DNA from: Sclerotiophoma versabilis
Lineage: Eukaryota > Ascomycota > Dothideomycetes > Pleosporales > Didymellaceae
Reading direction: 5' to 3'
Length of the DNA: 64,000 nucleotides
Assembly (NCBI GenBank): GCA_012274445.1
Contig: JAAROD010000044.1
Location: forward strand, 62,001-126,000
Shown: positions 1 through 11,975 of the stretch, piece after piece
How the letters are laid out: every line of letters starts with the position of its first letter
Numbering within the stretch: the first letter of the stretch is position 1
Translations under genes and position numbers: made by a program
The notes under the pieces: generated by a model
The model's input: the letters and a program-made list of their open reading frames with translations, nothing else
Database searches by the model: none
What the model was told of the DNA's origin: nothing

Positions 1-202
1 TATTTGCACATTGCATACTGTGAGTGTGCTGAGGACGGGTAAGGAGATGGAAGTTTGAATTTGCACACTACATGCTGCGACATGTCCTGAGGACGTGGTA
101 TCATCCAACCCGCTGTCTTCCTGGCAGCAACAACAAAACGCCTGCAATGCATGACCCAAACGCCAGTGGGGATGTGATGTAGATGGTCCGACTCGGGGGC
201 GC
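1..202. other. 3' flank of the DUF2423 gene
   Basis: No coding region is seen here. It holds the probable 3' untranslated region of the minus-strand DUF2423 gene and the window edge. Confidence 0.5.
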
Positions 203-869
203 TCACTTGCGCTTGGTGACGCGGCCCTTGCCGGTGAAGGGCTTGAGCGCACCTTTGCCCCTCGAGGTGGGGAAGGTCATCGAGTTCCTCGGCTTCCTCG
301 CGCGCTGCTTCTTCGTCTTCTGGTCGTTCTGGCTGCGGTGGGGCTTCTTGGTCGAGTTCTTTGCGTCAACGTCCATCTCGGCGTCTGCGGAGTGTATGTT
401 AGCCCTTGGTCATTTCCAGCATTCAGGCCGAAGGTGGAAGCGGGTCAAAGGCGAACTGGAGATGGCCGGCGGGCGTGAAGCCGACGATGTCTGAGCTGAG
501 GCCCAGGTAGGAGCAGAAGATGGGCATGGCGTCTTCGCAGTCTGGGTCTACGGTGGGGGAGGTGGTGGAGAGAAAGTGGGGGACTGCGGCGGTGAGGAAG
601 AACGAACCTTTCGAGGCATCCTCCTTTGCTCCTGTGGTGGCTGCTGCAAGGTCAGCTGCGGCGGTGTGCACGGCCGGGAGCAAGCGCGTACCCTCTTCGT
701 CGACGTCCATCTCCTTCTTCTCGGGCGGCGCGGGCTTCTCGGAGTTGATGGTTGCGAGCAGCTTTGCGTGGAGACGCTCAGCGCGGGCCTTTTCGACGGG
801 GCCGAAGACGTTGGCGCGCAGCTTCCTGCGGTTCGCTCGCTCGGTGGATGCGCGGAGTCCCTTGGCCAT
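203..869 (-). CDS. Small basic DUF2423 (YBL028C-like) nuclear protein, two exons
   Basis: Model: exons 869-608 and 384-203, 147 aa. The N-terminus MAKGLRASTERANRRKLRAN followed by an FGPVEKARAERLHAKLL helix is the DUF2423 signature found in yeast YBL028C and fungal relatives. The second exon encodes a lysine/arginine-rich tail ending GKGRVTKRK, as expected for a nucleolar or nuclear protein; its function is not established. The start is the first ATG before this signature. The acceptor (CCGCAG at 390-385, CTAAC branch site just upstream) is clear. Two donors keep frame with it: GTTCGT at 607, used here, and GTACGC in the acidic linker near 670. The unspliced frame also stays open to a stop near 423. 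It is divergent from SIZ1 across about 600 bp. The family call is firm; the donor is uncertain. Confidence 0.8.
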
Positions 870-1466
870 GGTGGTGGTGGTGGCAGTGGCAGTGTGCAGT
901 GGCAGGGGCAGTGTGCGTTGGGTGGGTGCGGGCGTGCTGTCGGCGTGCTCGAGGGAAAAAGTGCGGGCGGCGGCAGAATAATTTTGTCGCAATCGATTGC
1001 AGACGCGGCCCGAGTCAGATTTCGGCGGGCCCGTGCACAGCGCCCACACGCAGCTCGCGGCAGTGACGGTGGCTGCGACCGGGCGCTGGGCCATGCGGGC
1101 GCTGCCAACGCCGCCAGAGCAGTCGACGGCGATATCTTCTCTGCTGCCCCTGCCTGCTGCTGTCGAGCGTCGCTCGTCGCTCGTCGCTCGTCGCTCGTCA
1201 TCGCCCGCCGCTGCAATCGTGCTGCGCCCAAGTGCGTGTGCACCACCCCGGGCTGAGGAAGCCGCGACCCAGCACCCGCAAGCCACGGCCACCTCAGATC
1301 TCTGCGCCAGCCGCCGTCGCTCGCTGCCCGTCGCCCGCGCCTCTCTGCCACAGCAGCGCTCGCTCGCGCCGCGCTCAATGCCTCGCCTGCACGAGTCTGG
1401 CTGCTAACCCCTCCGACCGCCGCCCACCACCGCCGACTCGCGCACCCGCCGCGGCAGCAACGAGCC
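870..1466. promoter_or_regulatory. Shared divergent promoter region, DUF2423 gene / SIZ1
   Basis: About 600 bp of GC-rich sequence separates the two divergent start codons and should hold both promoters. A short direct repeat of the form CGCTCGT occurs near 1168-1200. No TATA-like box stands out. Long open frames cross this region on both strands, but they are compositional and match no family I recognise. Confidence 0.5.
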
Positions 1467-3461
1467 ATGGCGTCCAGCCTGCACCATGTGGCTGCCACCG
1501 TCATCGACCGCTCCAAGACGCTCATCAACAACGACCTGAAGAAGATCCTGAAAGAGGAGGGTCTCTCGCAGACGGGCAACAAGGCCGCCCTGCAGACTCG
1601 CGTCATCTCCCGTACGTGACCGCCGCCGCTGCCGCCGCCGCTGCCGCCGCCGCCGTCTCCACCGCGCCTGCCATGCTAACCTTCACCCTCACCAGTCATC
1701 AACAACGCCGTAAACACCGGAAATGCGGAAACCCTGCGCCGATTGCAGTTCAGGGTCCAGAACCACGGCGAGGCCCCCACTCCCACGAGCAGCAGCAGCC
1801 CGACCGCGCCCTCCTTCCCCAGTCCTCTCCCGTCCGCCATGAACGGCCACGGCCAGCCCAGTGCCTACTCCAGCGCCACCCAGTTCGGCGCGCTCCACCC
1901 ACTGTCAGCCCCGCGTACGTCTCTCGGATCACTCCATCGCATGCGGACAACGGAGCTAAGCGTGACCTAGGATCTGCCGCACCCACCTACTTCTTCAAGG
2001 ACAGCCCCTTCTTCCAAGTCCGCGAGTTGATCTTGAGCAACATCACCCTCGAGGGCACGTTCATCTCCCTCCCCACCAAGCTGCCCTGCTGACATTGTCC
2101 AGCATCTCCCAGCCACCGCCAGAATTGCACCAGGAATCTCATCATCAACGAGTCAGTCAGCGCACGTCTGAAGTCAGACCCAACCCTGCGCCTTCTCCTG
2201 TTCTCCGCCCTCGAAGCACCGCTGCCCCCTTATGCACGCACCGACATTACCTTCCCCGCCCAGATTGAAGTGCGCATCAACGGAGACGAGGTTAAAGCAA
2301 ACTACAAGGGCCTAAAGAACAAGCCCGGCTCAACCCGTCCCGCAGATATCACCGACTTTGTGCGCATATCACCCGCCAATTACCGCAACAATCTCGTCGT
2401 CACCTATGCCCTCACACACAAGGTACGTTCAACAACTCAACGCGAGGCTCTCACAACTCTCCCCTCTTCTCCGTGTCGCCATGGTTTACTGACTGTTTGC
2501 ATAGAAGTACAACCTGTTCGTGTACATGGTGAAGAAGCACTCAGCCGCAGACCTCACAAAGCAAATTGCTGGCAAGCAGGTCATCACAAAGCAGTCCGTC
2601 CTCAGCGAGATGAAGGCGAAGGCTGCCGATCCAGACATCGAGGTTGGCTCGAGTGTCATGTCGCTCAAGGATCCAATCTCGACATTACGCATCAATATAC
2701 CCTGTCGATCGACCGTCTGCACACATAATCAGTGTTTCGACGCCGAGTCATTCCTGCAACTACAGGAACAGGCCCCAACGTGGATATGTCCTATCTGCAG
2801 CAAGACTGTACACTTCAACGGCCTTGCTGTCGATCAATACGTCGAGGAGATCTTGGCCAAGGTCAGGAACGCGGATCAGGTCACAATTAGTCCAACCGGC
2901 GAATGGTCGACCCAGAAAAACCCCTCTCCTCCCAGGAAGAACGGCAATTCTGTGGCAACAGACGACAGTGACGATGATCTTGTTGAGATCCCGGACTATC
3001 GCGTCGCCTCCATCAAGAGCGAGGCCGTACAAACACCCACATACCTCAGCACACCACCAATGCCCTCGAGAGAACCATCTACAGCACCTCGGTCAGGGAC
3101 GAAGCGATCGTCAGAAGTTGTGGACCTAACATTAAGCGACGATGATGAGCCTCCTCGGCCGGCCAAAAAGGTAGCGTACCGACCCCCAGCCAATCCTCCC
3201 GAACCGTCCCGTCGTTATGAACTCCCTCCTCCCATCCCTCGCCCTCCGCAGTACGATTTCCATTCCTCGTCTTACCGCACTCCGCCTTCGGGCTCACGGT
3301 TGAACTTTCCTCCCCGCCCCTACACTACACATGGACCGCCTGAAGATCTGGATCACTACAGGCCCCCACCTCCAGGCTATCGACCTGCACCCCCAAACCA
3401 CACTGGCCCAGGCACAGGCTCATCACGATACCCCACCTACCTTGGCTCTTCCTCCCCTTGA
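1467..3461 (+). CDS. SIZ1: PIAS/Siz-type SUMO E3 ligase, five exons
   Basis: Model: 1467-1611, 1696-1914, 1971-2054, 2103-2422, 2505-3461; 574 aa. It transfers SUMO from Ubc9 to nuclear targets. Domain order fits the family: SAP domain at about residues 15-50 (DNA binding), PINIT domain at about 120-270 (KNKPGSTRPADITD is diagnostic), and SP-RING at about 328-351 with the CTHNQCFD and CPIC zinc ligands. A SUMO-interaction motif, VVDLTLSDDDE, lies near residue 461, followed by a proline-rich tail. Intron 3 (2055-2102) has a GC donor (G|GCACGT); only this junction restores the PINIT frame. Intron 1 has GTACGT. The start is the first ATG in frame with the SAP domain. The length is normal for filamentous fungi. 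Confidence 0.93.
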
Positions 3462-4100
3462 TTTTGTGTTGCGCAAACCTTTGTACCGCTCACTTTCTTT
3501 TGTCATATGGCTGACCTATCATCGTCTTCAGGCAAGGATAGAAGCGATATAGGTGCCGCCTAGCTGTCCTGCTCCAATACGAGAATGATGCGCACACTAA
3601 TGGAGTGGAATTTCCTCTCTTTGAGCCATTTCCTTGATCTAATGAATTCTGAAATTTAGCGCGGGGCGTTCTAGGAGGGAAATTGGCACCGTCATGACAG
3701 TTGCCGAGCGCGGCGTAGGTTGGCATGGGATACTTGAGATACCTGAGCATCTTCTTTTCTTTTGGTGACGCCTTGGCTCTGCGCCGAGGAGGGAGACGAG
3801 ACGCGAAGAGGATAAACAGCGGTGGCCGATGCACATGCACATGGAGCTCCGGAGTACCTGCTGTAGCGATGGAGAGGCGATCGATGCAAAAAGCCTTTAT
3901 ATGGACTGTAAACACAAACTATAAACATGCACAAAGCGAAGCGAAACTCGCAGATGCCGTATCCAATGGCATGGTACTTCAAAGGCAATAGGAAAGAAGC
4001 GCATGCTTGTACGCAGACACGCTCGGCACAGGTTGTGAAAGACTGCGGACGATGCCAAGCAGTGGCATTGTTGGATTTAGGTCACTGATAGCAGTACTGC

Positions 4101-4136
<36 letters not shown>
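4101..4136. repeat. (TAG)12 trinucleotide microsatellite
   Basis: Twelve perfect TAG units lie in the 3' intergenic region. It is likely length-polymorphic between isolates. Confidence 0.95.
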
Positions 4137-4137
<1 letters not shown>

Positions 4138-4239
4138 CTGTCTGGGTTGTGATGACAACGGCAGTGCCGGACCTTGGCCCTCCTCAATTGCATATATGTT
4201 AGAAGCTACATGGACCCTTCATCACATTGTCTACCCAAA

Positions 4240-4345
4240 TGTGCATTTCGCATTTCGCATTTCGCATTTGCATTTGCACTTACATTTGCACTTGCATTTG
4301 CACTTGCATTCGCATTGCAACCGCATCGCATTGCAACCGCATCCT
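4240..4345. repeat. Imperfect CATTTGCA/CATTTCG-type tandem repeat
   Basis: Short units such as CATTTCG, CATTTGCA, CACTTGCA and CATTGCAACCG follow one another for about 100 bp. The open frames across it on both strands translate as low-complexity HLHL or CKCK repeats and are not genes. Confidence 0.85.
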
Positions 4346-4458
4346 AATGCCGTGCGCCAGATGAACCGCCCGCTGGCTTTCGACCGGCAGCCAGAACAAC
4401 TACAACTACAAGTATTCATATACGTCATGTCTAGTGTATGCATCCTCGCGCTGCCTGT

Positions 4459-7400
4459 CTATGCGCCAATCTCCTCCATGATGGGCTGCTCATGGAACCC
4501 GTTGGCTCCATTGCCGTTCTCGTTGGGGCTCGGCCCGTCAAACTCCATCTTCTCCTGCTGCGCGATCGCCTGCTGCGACACAATCTCTGCGAGCCGCTTG
4601 AGACGGGGTGTTTGCAGCCCTGCTTGGTGTCAGTAACATGTTTTTGATCAAAGCTGGCTCATGCGTGGACTTACAAGAAGGAGTGTACGTCTCCAGCGCG
4701 GTAATAACGCGCGGTTCCGCAATCTCATACGGCCCACTGTCCTCCATATCGACCGCTGTCAAGAGCAGAACATCGCTCTTCTCCGTGACTCTGCTGGCAA
4801 CAGCCTTCATGATTTCACCGTTGATCGGCTGCTCGTAGTCGGCAACAAGATACTGGTTGAGCAGCTTTTGGATCTGGTTGGGAGACAGCATCCAGCAGAT
4901 GTCTTGAATGATTTCGATGTCGTTGAGCGTCGCCTTCTTCAGCTGCAGGAGTTTGGTGGCCTGCATCAGGTGCTCGAGTTGCAGTGTGCCTTCGGGCATG
5001 TCGTGCGACTTGCACCACTCTTCGATGCGGGTGATGTTGTAGTTGATCTGCAGACCGCGCTTCCATGAGAGGAAATTGCGGCGCATGAGCAGGTCGTTGA
5101 AGGCGGTGACGCCGACGAGGCGGAGGAGCTCGGTGACACACTGGGTGATGATTGTGTCTTCGAGGTAGAAGGCCTTCATTGCCTTGTAGACGCTGTTCAG
5201 CAGGCTGAGCAGGTTGTCCATGCTGTAGGCAGGGGTGTTGCTGCCTTGAAGGAGCTTGCCGAGGAAGCGGTTGCTCTCGTTGGTGACGAAACCTGGGAGG
5301 GATTGTGACTCGATGATGGCGGGGATGATCATCTTGTGCAGCTTCTTCTTGAGCACCTTCATCCATGTGTGGTAGATGTTGAACTCGAGACTCTCCAGAT
5401 CGTGCTTGACAATCTCAAGCAGGCGGTCGTACTCGTAGTTGTCGGTCTTCTGCTGCTCGTACCAGTCTTCAGCCAGGAAGACAAAGGAAAGCATCTCGTG
5501 AACGTTCGACAACCAGAATGCACCAGGGTTGATCGCGTCATCACTGTCATGCTGCATGACCTCCTGCTGAATAGACTGCATGACATTGGCAAGGAAGCGC
5601 TCAGACTCCTTCACAAAGCCATTGTTCCACATTTCGGAGGTGACAAGGTTGATGAGGTAGGCTGGGAAAAGAACCTCCTTGTCTGTAGGAGGAGGGGTGG
5701 TGGTAGGAGAGGGAATCTTCAGGTTCTTGATAAGGCCAAGGGTGACCTCGTCGTTGAGCATATCCTCGTCAGCCAGGATGTTCTCAAGCTCAAGCTCGAC
5801 ATTATCGAGTTGCGCAAATGTAGAGCCAGACAGATTCTGCCTGTGGATGGTGGAGCCAACAGCCATTGAGACTGGTCGGGGGTTGTATGTAGCGCTGAAG
5901 CGGTCCAGATCGCGAGTGTCCGGTCCAGCACTTCGCCTCTTGGGCTTCTTCGACGAAACAAGGTTGATCAGACTGGTCGCTGCAATAGGAGCGTTACCAT
6001 TGTCGAATGTGCCGTTGATAGGCCCGGAGCGCTTCATCAACTCCACCTGCTCCTGGAGCTCAGCAAGTTGCTGACGGAGGGACAACTTCTCGTTTTCGGT
6101 GACGTTGCTCCTTCTCCTAGAGTTGTCGAGCTCGTCGGTAGTCTGCTTGAGCGAGGCCCGAAGCTGCTTCTCTTCTTCCTGCAGGTGTCGCATCTTGGCG
6201 GTGCTTTCCTCGTAGTTGGTCTGCAGCTTCTTAAATTCGTCCTCCATCTGGCTCAATTTGGCTGCAGTGATACCAGCCTGGTTGGCCTCAACCTGCAACT
6301 CCTTCTGCCTGTTTTCGAGAGCGCGACTCCTCTCCTTGTACGACTTGATCTGGCTCTCGTAGTTGTCAACTTGTTGTTTCAGGGACTTGTTCTGCTCCTT
6401 CATCGAGCCAAGAGTCTGAGTGAGTTCGACGACCTTGTTTTCCAGCTTGTAGGAGATATTCTTCAGGTCACGAGACTCGGCGCGAAGGACCTTGTAGTCT
6501 TTTCGTGCTCTCTTTCCTCGCCACAGGCTCTGGATAAGGACGATCTTCTTACGGTATTGCCTCCAGGCTTTGAGCGATCTTTGCGACCTCCATGTTCGCT
6601 GGATGATACGGGCGGCGTTGCCGAGTCTTGTATCGAGAATGTTCTTTCGGCACAGGAAACCCTTCGCCGCAGCCTCGAACAGAACAACGGACTGTCGTAT
6701 CATGTGGAAACGCTTTCGGTCCTTGGAACCGCGCCATACCCTCTGGATGGTGGTGGCAGCCTTGACCTGCCTGGCCTCCTCAGCACGTTCCCTAGTCATG
6801 TAGCCTCGAGCCAGGGACTGCACAGCAACAATAGCGTCTCGCATCTCCAAGTAGATACGACGGTAGTACTTGGCCCTCAAGTTCTTCTGAATCATGACAG
6901 CAGCATCGTTTAACCTGGCTGTTCGCAGATTCTCGAGGAAGGCAAGCATGCCGGCACGGAAGAAGATCTTGGTAAGACCCATCTGGTATTTGTCGGTTCC
7001 GTCATTCTTGCTATTACCCAGTGCCTTGTTGAGGATGGCCTTGGCCATATCTCGGATCTCTGGTGTCCATTCAGAAGATCTGACCAACATGTAGTAGCGG
7101 AGGGCGAACTCTTCGTAGGTCCATCTTGTAGGGTATCCAGCGCAACTGATTCTGACCGTCTCAAGGACACCACAAGCGCGCAACTGGCTCAAAACCATGG
7201 GTCCGTCGAACTGCCAGGCTGCCTTTGCCTCGTTGGGCTTGATACATCGAATGTAATGGACATCAGTCGAGTTAATGGTAGCCATCAGCTCAATGAGCGA
7301 AGACTTGAAGATACCTCCAAGCGTGGGTTTCCTGTTGGTTGCTATCCTACGGCCGGCGGACATTGTGGTTCCTGGCTTCGCTGCTGGAGCGGTTTCCTTT

Positions 7401-9459
7401 TCACGGATTGACGCTGCAACATCCAAGATTTCGATCAGGAACTTGTTGGACGAAGCTCTCAGTACTTCCATGTGCTCATCGGGCACAGTATCCCTGTTCT
7501 TCTCAATGAAGCCATCGGACTCATATGTGACGTCCACAGCATAATGGCAAACGGTGAAGGCGGACTTGCCAAATCGCGGCTTCTTGTAGAATTTGTGCTT
7601 GTCTCCAGAGTAGTTGTGGTGCAGCTTGGTGACGAACTGCTCATCCGAACCCATAGGAAGGCGCGATTCTTCGTCAAGCAACGAGAGAATACCGAGTTTG
7701 CCTTCAATCAGATCGATACAGGGCTGGTTATCTGCAAAGTCGATGAAAGTCCAGTCGATCTGTTCGCGCATGTATTCCTCCTGTTCGAGCTTGAAGACGT
7801 GGGCGTTGAACTCCTGTTGCAATTTCTCGTTTGCGTAGTTGATACAGAATTGCTCAAACGAGTTCTTTGCAAAGTGCTCGAAACCGTAGATATCCAAGAC
7901 ACCGATGAAGGAGTGGGCGTGCGAAAGGACCTCCTCCGTAGCCAGACTCTCGTTTGTGCGCTCGACCAGCCAGTCGAAGAGACTTGAGTAGATGAACTTG
8001 GCGACAGAGTCTCGTACGACAATAGCTTGCTGTTGTGTCAGATTCGAGACAATCTTCTCTCCTCTTGTGATCAGCTGCTTCTTTACTGTCCATTTCGCGA
8101 AGTTATTGGCGTCGATTCCAAGAAGACCACAAGCCTTGACCAACGCAGGCTCGTCTGGTGCCAGGCTCGAGTCTGTCCGTGTCGCTGTAATCTTCACATC
8201 TCCAATATGTAACAGAGCTGCGAGGAGACGGAAGATCTGAGCCTGGGTCTCCTGTGGAACACCAACCTTTGTCAAGGAGCTCTTTGTTGCCTCAAACTCG
8301 GCCTTGTCGTCCATACCCTCAATGACGGGTGCGCTGCCCTGGTTGAGGTAGCTGAAGTCCTCGACCGGCTTCAAGGACAGCTCCTGTCGCTCAGCGTCAG
8401 TAGCACCTGCCACAAGCTGGTAGAAGATATGGTAGTTCCGCTCCTTAAGCGGCTGAAACACCAATCTCGAGCGTTCGAGCAGGTAGGTCCTGATCTTCGC
8501 ACCGATGATGTCGGTCTGCTTGTTGAACATGATCTCGATGTATTTACCGAAACGGGAGGAGTTGTCGTTTCGCGTGGTTTTGGCGTTACCGAAGGCTTCC
8601 ATGATGGGGTTGGTAGCCAGGATCTGCTCTTCTGTCTCGGACATGGAGTCGATCTTGCCGCGCCGCTTGCCTGGGTTGTCGGGCGACTCACGGGTTGCAA
8701 AGTATCGCATGATGTATTTGGCGCTGACGGTCTTACCCGCACCAGACTCTCCGGAGACGACAATGGTCTGGTTCTTCTGGTCTCGCAACATGTCGCTGTG
8801 TATGGTCAGCTTCTGGCAGCGGCAATGCGACACGATGCACGCTGCTTGTGCTTGTGTGGAGGAAAACGTACGCGAAGGCCTCTTCAGCAATGGCGAACAA
8901 GTGGGGAGCGCCATAGGATCGCTGCTTGCCGGCGTAGACCTGCACCATGCCGGGGACATAGAGCGAGTCGACGCGGGCGAAGGGATTCGTCGCGATCAGG
9001 ACGATACCGGAGTAGGTGTAAATTTCATTCTGCAGGTAGCGCAGCTTGATAGCCTGGAGTACTGCGGCGTGTCAGCCTTGGTTCACCCTTCTGCGTTGGT
9101 GTGCGCACCGGCTGGCTCGTTCAGATGCGACAGGTTCGTCAGGTCGTCGCTGGCCTCGAGCATGGCCGGGTTCATCAGCGGCGGCAGATTCGCATCGTTG
9201 CCCGTCTGGATGGCGGCCAGCGTCGTCTCGATGGTCTTGCTCTGTGCACGATCAGCAGAGGCGCCATGGTCGCCCTCCACGGCCATGGTTGGCGGCGGCG
9301 GTGGTGGTGCTCGTGGCTACGCACCTCTCCGTTCTCCAGCTGGAAGACCAGCTTCACCTTGTCGCCGTCGATCTGCTTGTCCGAGACCTCCGAGGCCACC
9401 CAGCCCTCGGTCGTGTCGGGCTGCCATGCCCGCGTCCCAATGTCGTAGATGTGTGCCAT
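4459..9459 (-). CDS. MYO2: Class V myosin heavy chain, five exons
   Basis: Model: 9459-9325, 9241-9109, 9061-8872, 8795-4675, 4619-4459; 1579 aa. This actin-based motor moves vesicles and organelles to sites of polarised growth. The N-terminal SH3-like segment (TRAWQPDTTEGWVASEV) leads into the motor, with P-loop GESGAGKT near residue 170 and the actin-binding YIRCIKPNE segment. Six IQ motifs (about 780-925) bind light chains, a coiled coil follows to about 1075, and the globular cargo-binding DIL domain spans about 1170-1540. The last intron (GTAAGT at 4674) splits a Trp codon and restores the conserved TPRLKRLAEIV tail. Introns cluster at the two ends, as is usual for fungal MYO2. The motor, neck and tail are all intact. 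Confidence 0.96.
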
Positions 9460-10464
9460 GGTGGGCGTGGACGTGTGTGCTGCTCTCCTGCGCTACGCCG
9501 TGTAGGCCGTACCAATCTCAGGGTCCAGTCCGCCCTGGCAACGTAACGTTCTCGTGCTGCTTCGGCGTGCAGCTCCAGCCTCGCTCCGCGTGTCGATGAT
9601 GTCGGCTGGGTCGGCGCTGGCAGCTCACTGCGAGCGAAGCATTATTTCGTGCGGTGTGAGGGCGTGCAGAGGTGAGGGTCAACAGACATCCACGTTCCAG
9701 AAGTCAACAATGTTCGGCGCCGTGCACGCTGAGCGGTGAGGCTTAGTGCGGGCCAGCATTTGGCCAACAGCAGGCGAGCTGCACTTGGACGCGTCTCACC
9801 ACCAATGCGCTCCCCTTGCGCCTGCATACAGCTAGCTCATGGCCGTCCGCCGTAGCATGCTCTGCATTCTGCAGCCTGCACGTATTACATCTGTGTGCGA
9901 CCTCATCGCATCTTGCACCTCAACTCTGTTGGTTGCTTGTGTACCTACTCGCAGACGTGCCAGCCCACTTGTCATCTCGCCGTCTTCCAGCAACCACCCT
10001 GCCAACGTGTCGTTTGCAGGCACCACTCGCTGCGCCGATCACTTGCTGTTCGCCCTCAGCTGAGTCTGAATGCTGCACCTCAATCTCCCATTCGTCAGAG
10101 GGCACTTTCAACTCCTGAATCCCGCCAGCCTCCTCACTCGCCACCTTGCTGTCATTTGCACTGCATTGAAGACCTCCGCACCTCAATCTCGCTGCCGCCC
10201 TTCAGCTCCACCATCCCTGTCGGTGCTCGCTTGTGGGCGAGGCGGGCCGAGCTATCTGAAACAACCACCACAGTCACGTGAAAAGTGTTGCATATCGCTA
10301 CCCAATTCATTCTCTACGCCCCCTTTCGCATCCTCCGTTTGAATGTACATATTTTCTCAAACGCCATGTTGAATGCTTTTGCTCCTCTAAACGCACTTCC
10401 GTCTCGGTACGAAAGAACCTGAGATTTACAAAGTCTAGGAGATTTTGGTAATGAAAGTCTGCAC
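9460..10464. promoter_or_regulatory. MYO2 upstream region and SER33 3' flank
   Basis: About 1 kb lies between two genes transcribed leftward. It should hold the MYO2 promoter and leader and the SER33 3' end. Short overlapping frames occur, but none shows recognisable protein features. Confidence 0.45.
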
Positions 10465-11975
10465 CTAGCCGTACAAAACCCTGGTGCGAACGCATGAAGA
10501 CAGCTCCTGCAGACTCTGGAACAGATCCCTAATCTCGTCTTCCTTGACGTCGCTAAGATCTGCCATAAGGTAGGCGATGTCGCCTCTCGAGTCGGACATT
10601 TGCTTGTCGATGTTGTGGTTGAGCAGGATACCGTTAACTGGCACTTGTTAGCTTCTTCAAATCTAGCAAATACAATCTTGACCGTACCTTGTCGCAGCAC
10701 ACCAGGAACGTTCTTGTGGATGTAGATGACACGCATGCAGTTCGCCTCCTCGAGCGACAGACCTCTCAGGTTGACCTCAGGCATGTTGACCGCACCAAGT
10801 GTAGCCCCCTCGTTGACATAGCGAACGAGAGCAGTCGAGACCTCAACACCAATCGCGCTCTGTGCCTCTTCTGTGGAACCACCAATGTGGGGGGTCAGGA
10901 TGATGTTCTTGAGGCCAACGAGATCCTTGGTCCATGAGTTCAACTCGTTGGTGAAGTAGTCGCCATTGCCAGCGGGTTCGTGTGGGAAGACGTCGATGGC
11001 AGCACCGGCGAGCTTGCCAGAACGCGAGGCCTCGATGAGAGCAGGGATATCGACAACGGTACCACGGGCGTTGTTGATGAGGTAGCTGCCCTTCTTCATC
11101 TTCTCGAACTGCGGTGCACCAATGAGGTTCTTCGTCTCTGATGTTGCTGGCACGTGGAGCGAGACGAAGTCGGCTTCCTCAAGCAGTTCGTCGAGTGTCT
11201 CGACCTGACGTGCGGTACCGAGACCCATCATGGTCACGACATCGTAGTAGATGACGTGCATACCCATAGACTCGGCCAGCACACTCAACTGGCTACCAAT
11301 GTGTCCATAACCAACTATGCCCAGTGTCTTGCCGCGGACCTCCCAGCAGCCCTTGCTGACCTTGTTCCACACCCCGTTGTGCAATTCCATCGAGCGGTCG
11401 GTAAGCTCACGAGCGAGCGCAACAATCTCCGAGATGACGAGCTCGGCGACTGAGCGCGAGTTGCTGAAGGGCGAGTTGAACACGGCGATACCCTTCTCGG
11501 CAGCTGTCTGGAGGTCGACCTGATTTGTGCCAATGCAGAAGCAACCAATGACGATCAGCTCCTTTGCCTCATCCAGCACCTTCTTGGTGAGCTTCGTCTT
11601 CGAGCGGATACCAACGACCTGGACATCGCGGATCTTCTCGATCAGCTGGTCCTCGGACAGACTGCTCTTGAGGGCCTCAACCTGGTAGCCCTGCTTCTTC
11701 AGGATCTCGATACCAGCGACATTCACGTTCTCTAGCAGCAAGACCTTGATCTCCTTTGTGTTGAAGGGCTTCAGGCGCTGGGCCATCTGGTTGGCCGACA
11801 AGACATCGGTGAAGCTGCCTGAGCGGCCCTGGCTGAAGCTACCGCGCGGCGGCGGACGGAAGCTGTTTGGCGGGCTGTGAAATGGGAGATTTGGGCTCGT
11901 GCTGAGAGAGAGGCTGTTGGAGACTTGGCGCGCCAGGTTGCTGATGCCGCCTGCGATGTCTTGTGAGGGAGTCAT
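10465..11975 (-). CDS. SER33: D-3-phosphoglycerate dehydrogenase, two exons
   Basis: Model: 11975-10688 and 10637-10465; 486 aa. It oxidises 3-phosphoglycerate to 3-phosphohydroxypyruvate with NAD+, the first step of serine synthesis in the cytosol. After a Ser/Pro-rich extension of about 60 residues comes the D-2-hydroxyacid dehydrogenase fold. The Rossmann motif GIVGYGHIGSQL lies near residue 220, and the catalytic Arg (NNARGT), Glu (DVFPHEP) and His (LTPHIGGST) are all present. The C-terminal exon completes an ACT domain (about 410-486), the usual site of serine feedback inhibition. The intron (GTACGG donor at 10687) is supported by the conserved ACT join VLRQ/VNGILL. Length and domain order match yeast Ser3/Ser33. 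Confidence 0.95.

Larger units (their letters stand above)
3462..4458. other. Intergenic region between convergent SIZ1 and MYO2
   Basis: This stretch carries the 3' regions of both genes. Apart from the two simple repeats listed separately I see no gene. The open frames here are short or run through the repeats. Confidence 0.6.

Noticed and set aside
548..1606. Long minus-strand frame and several long forward frames over 520-2092
   Set aside because: GC-rich, Arg/Pro/Ser/Ala-biased translations overlapping the DUF2423 and SIZ1 exons in other frames; no family motifs.
4007..4636. Forward frame of 209 codons
   Set aside because: It runs through the (TAG)n and CATTTGCA repeats (poly-Val, HLHL) and over the antisense of the MYO2 last exon.
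6068..6913. Forward frame of 281 codons inside MYO2
   Set aside because: Exact antisense of the myosin neck and coiled coil.
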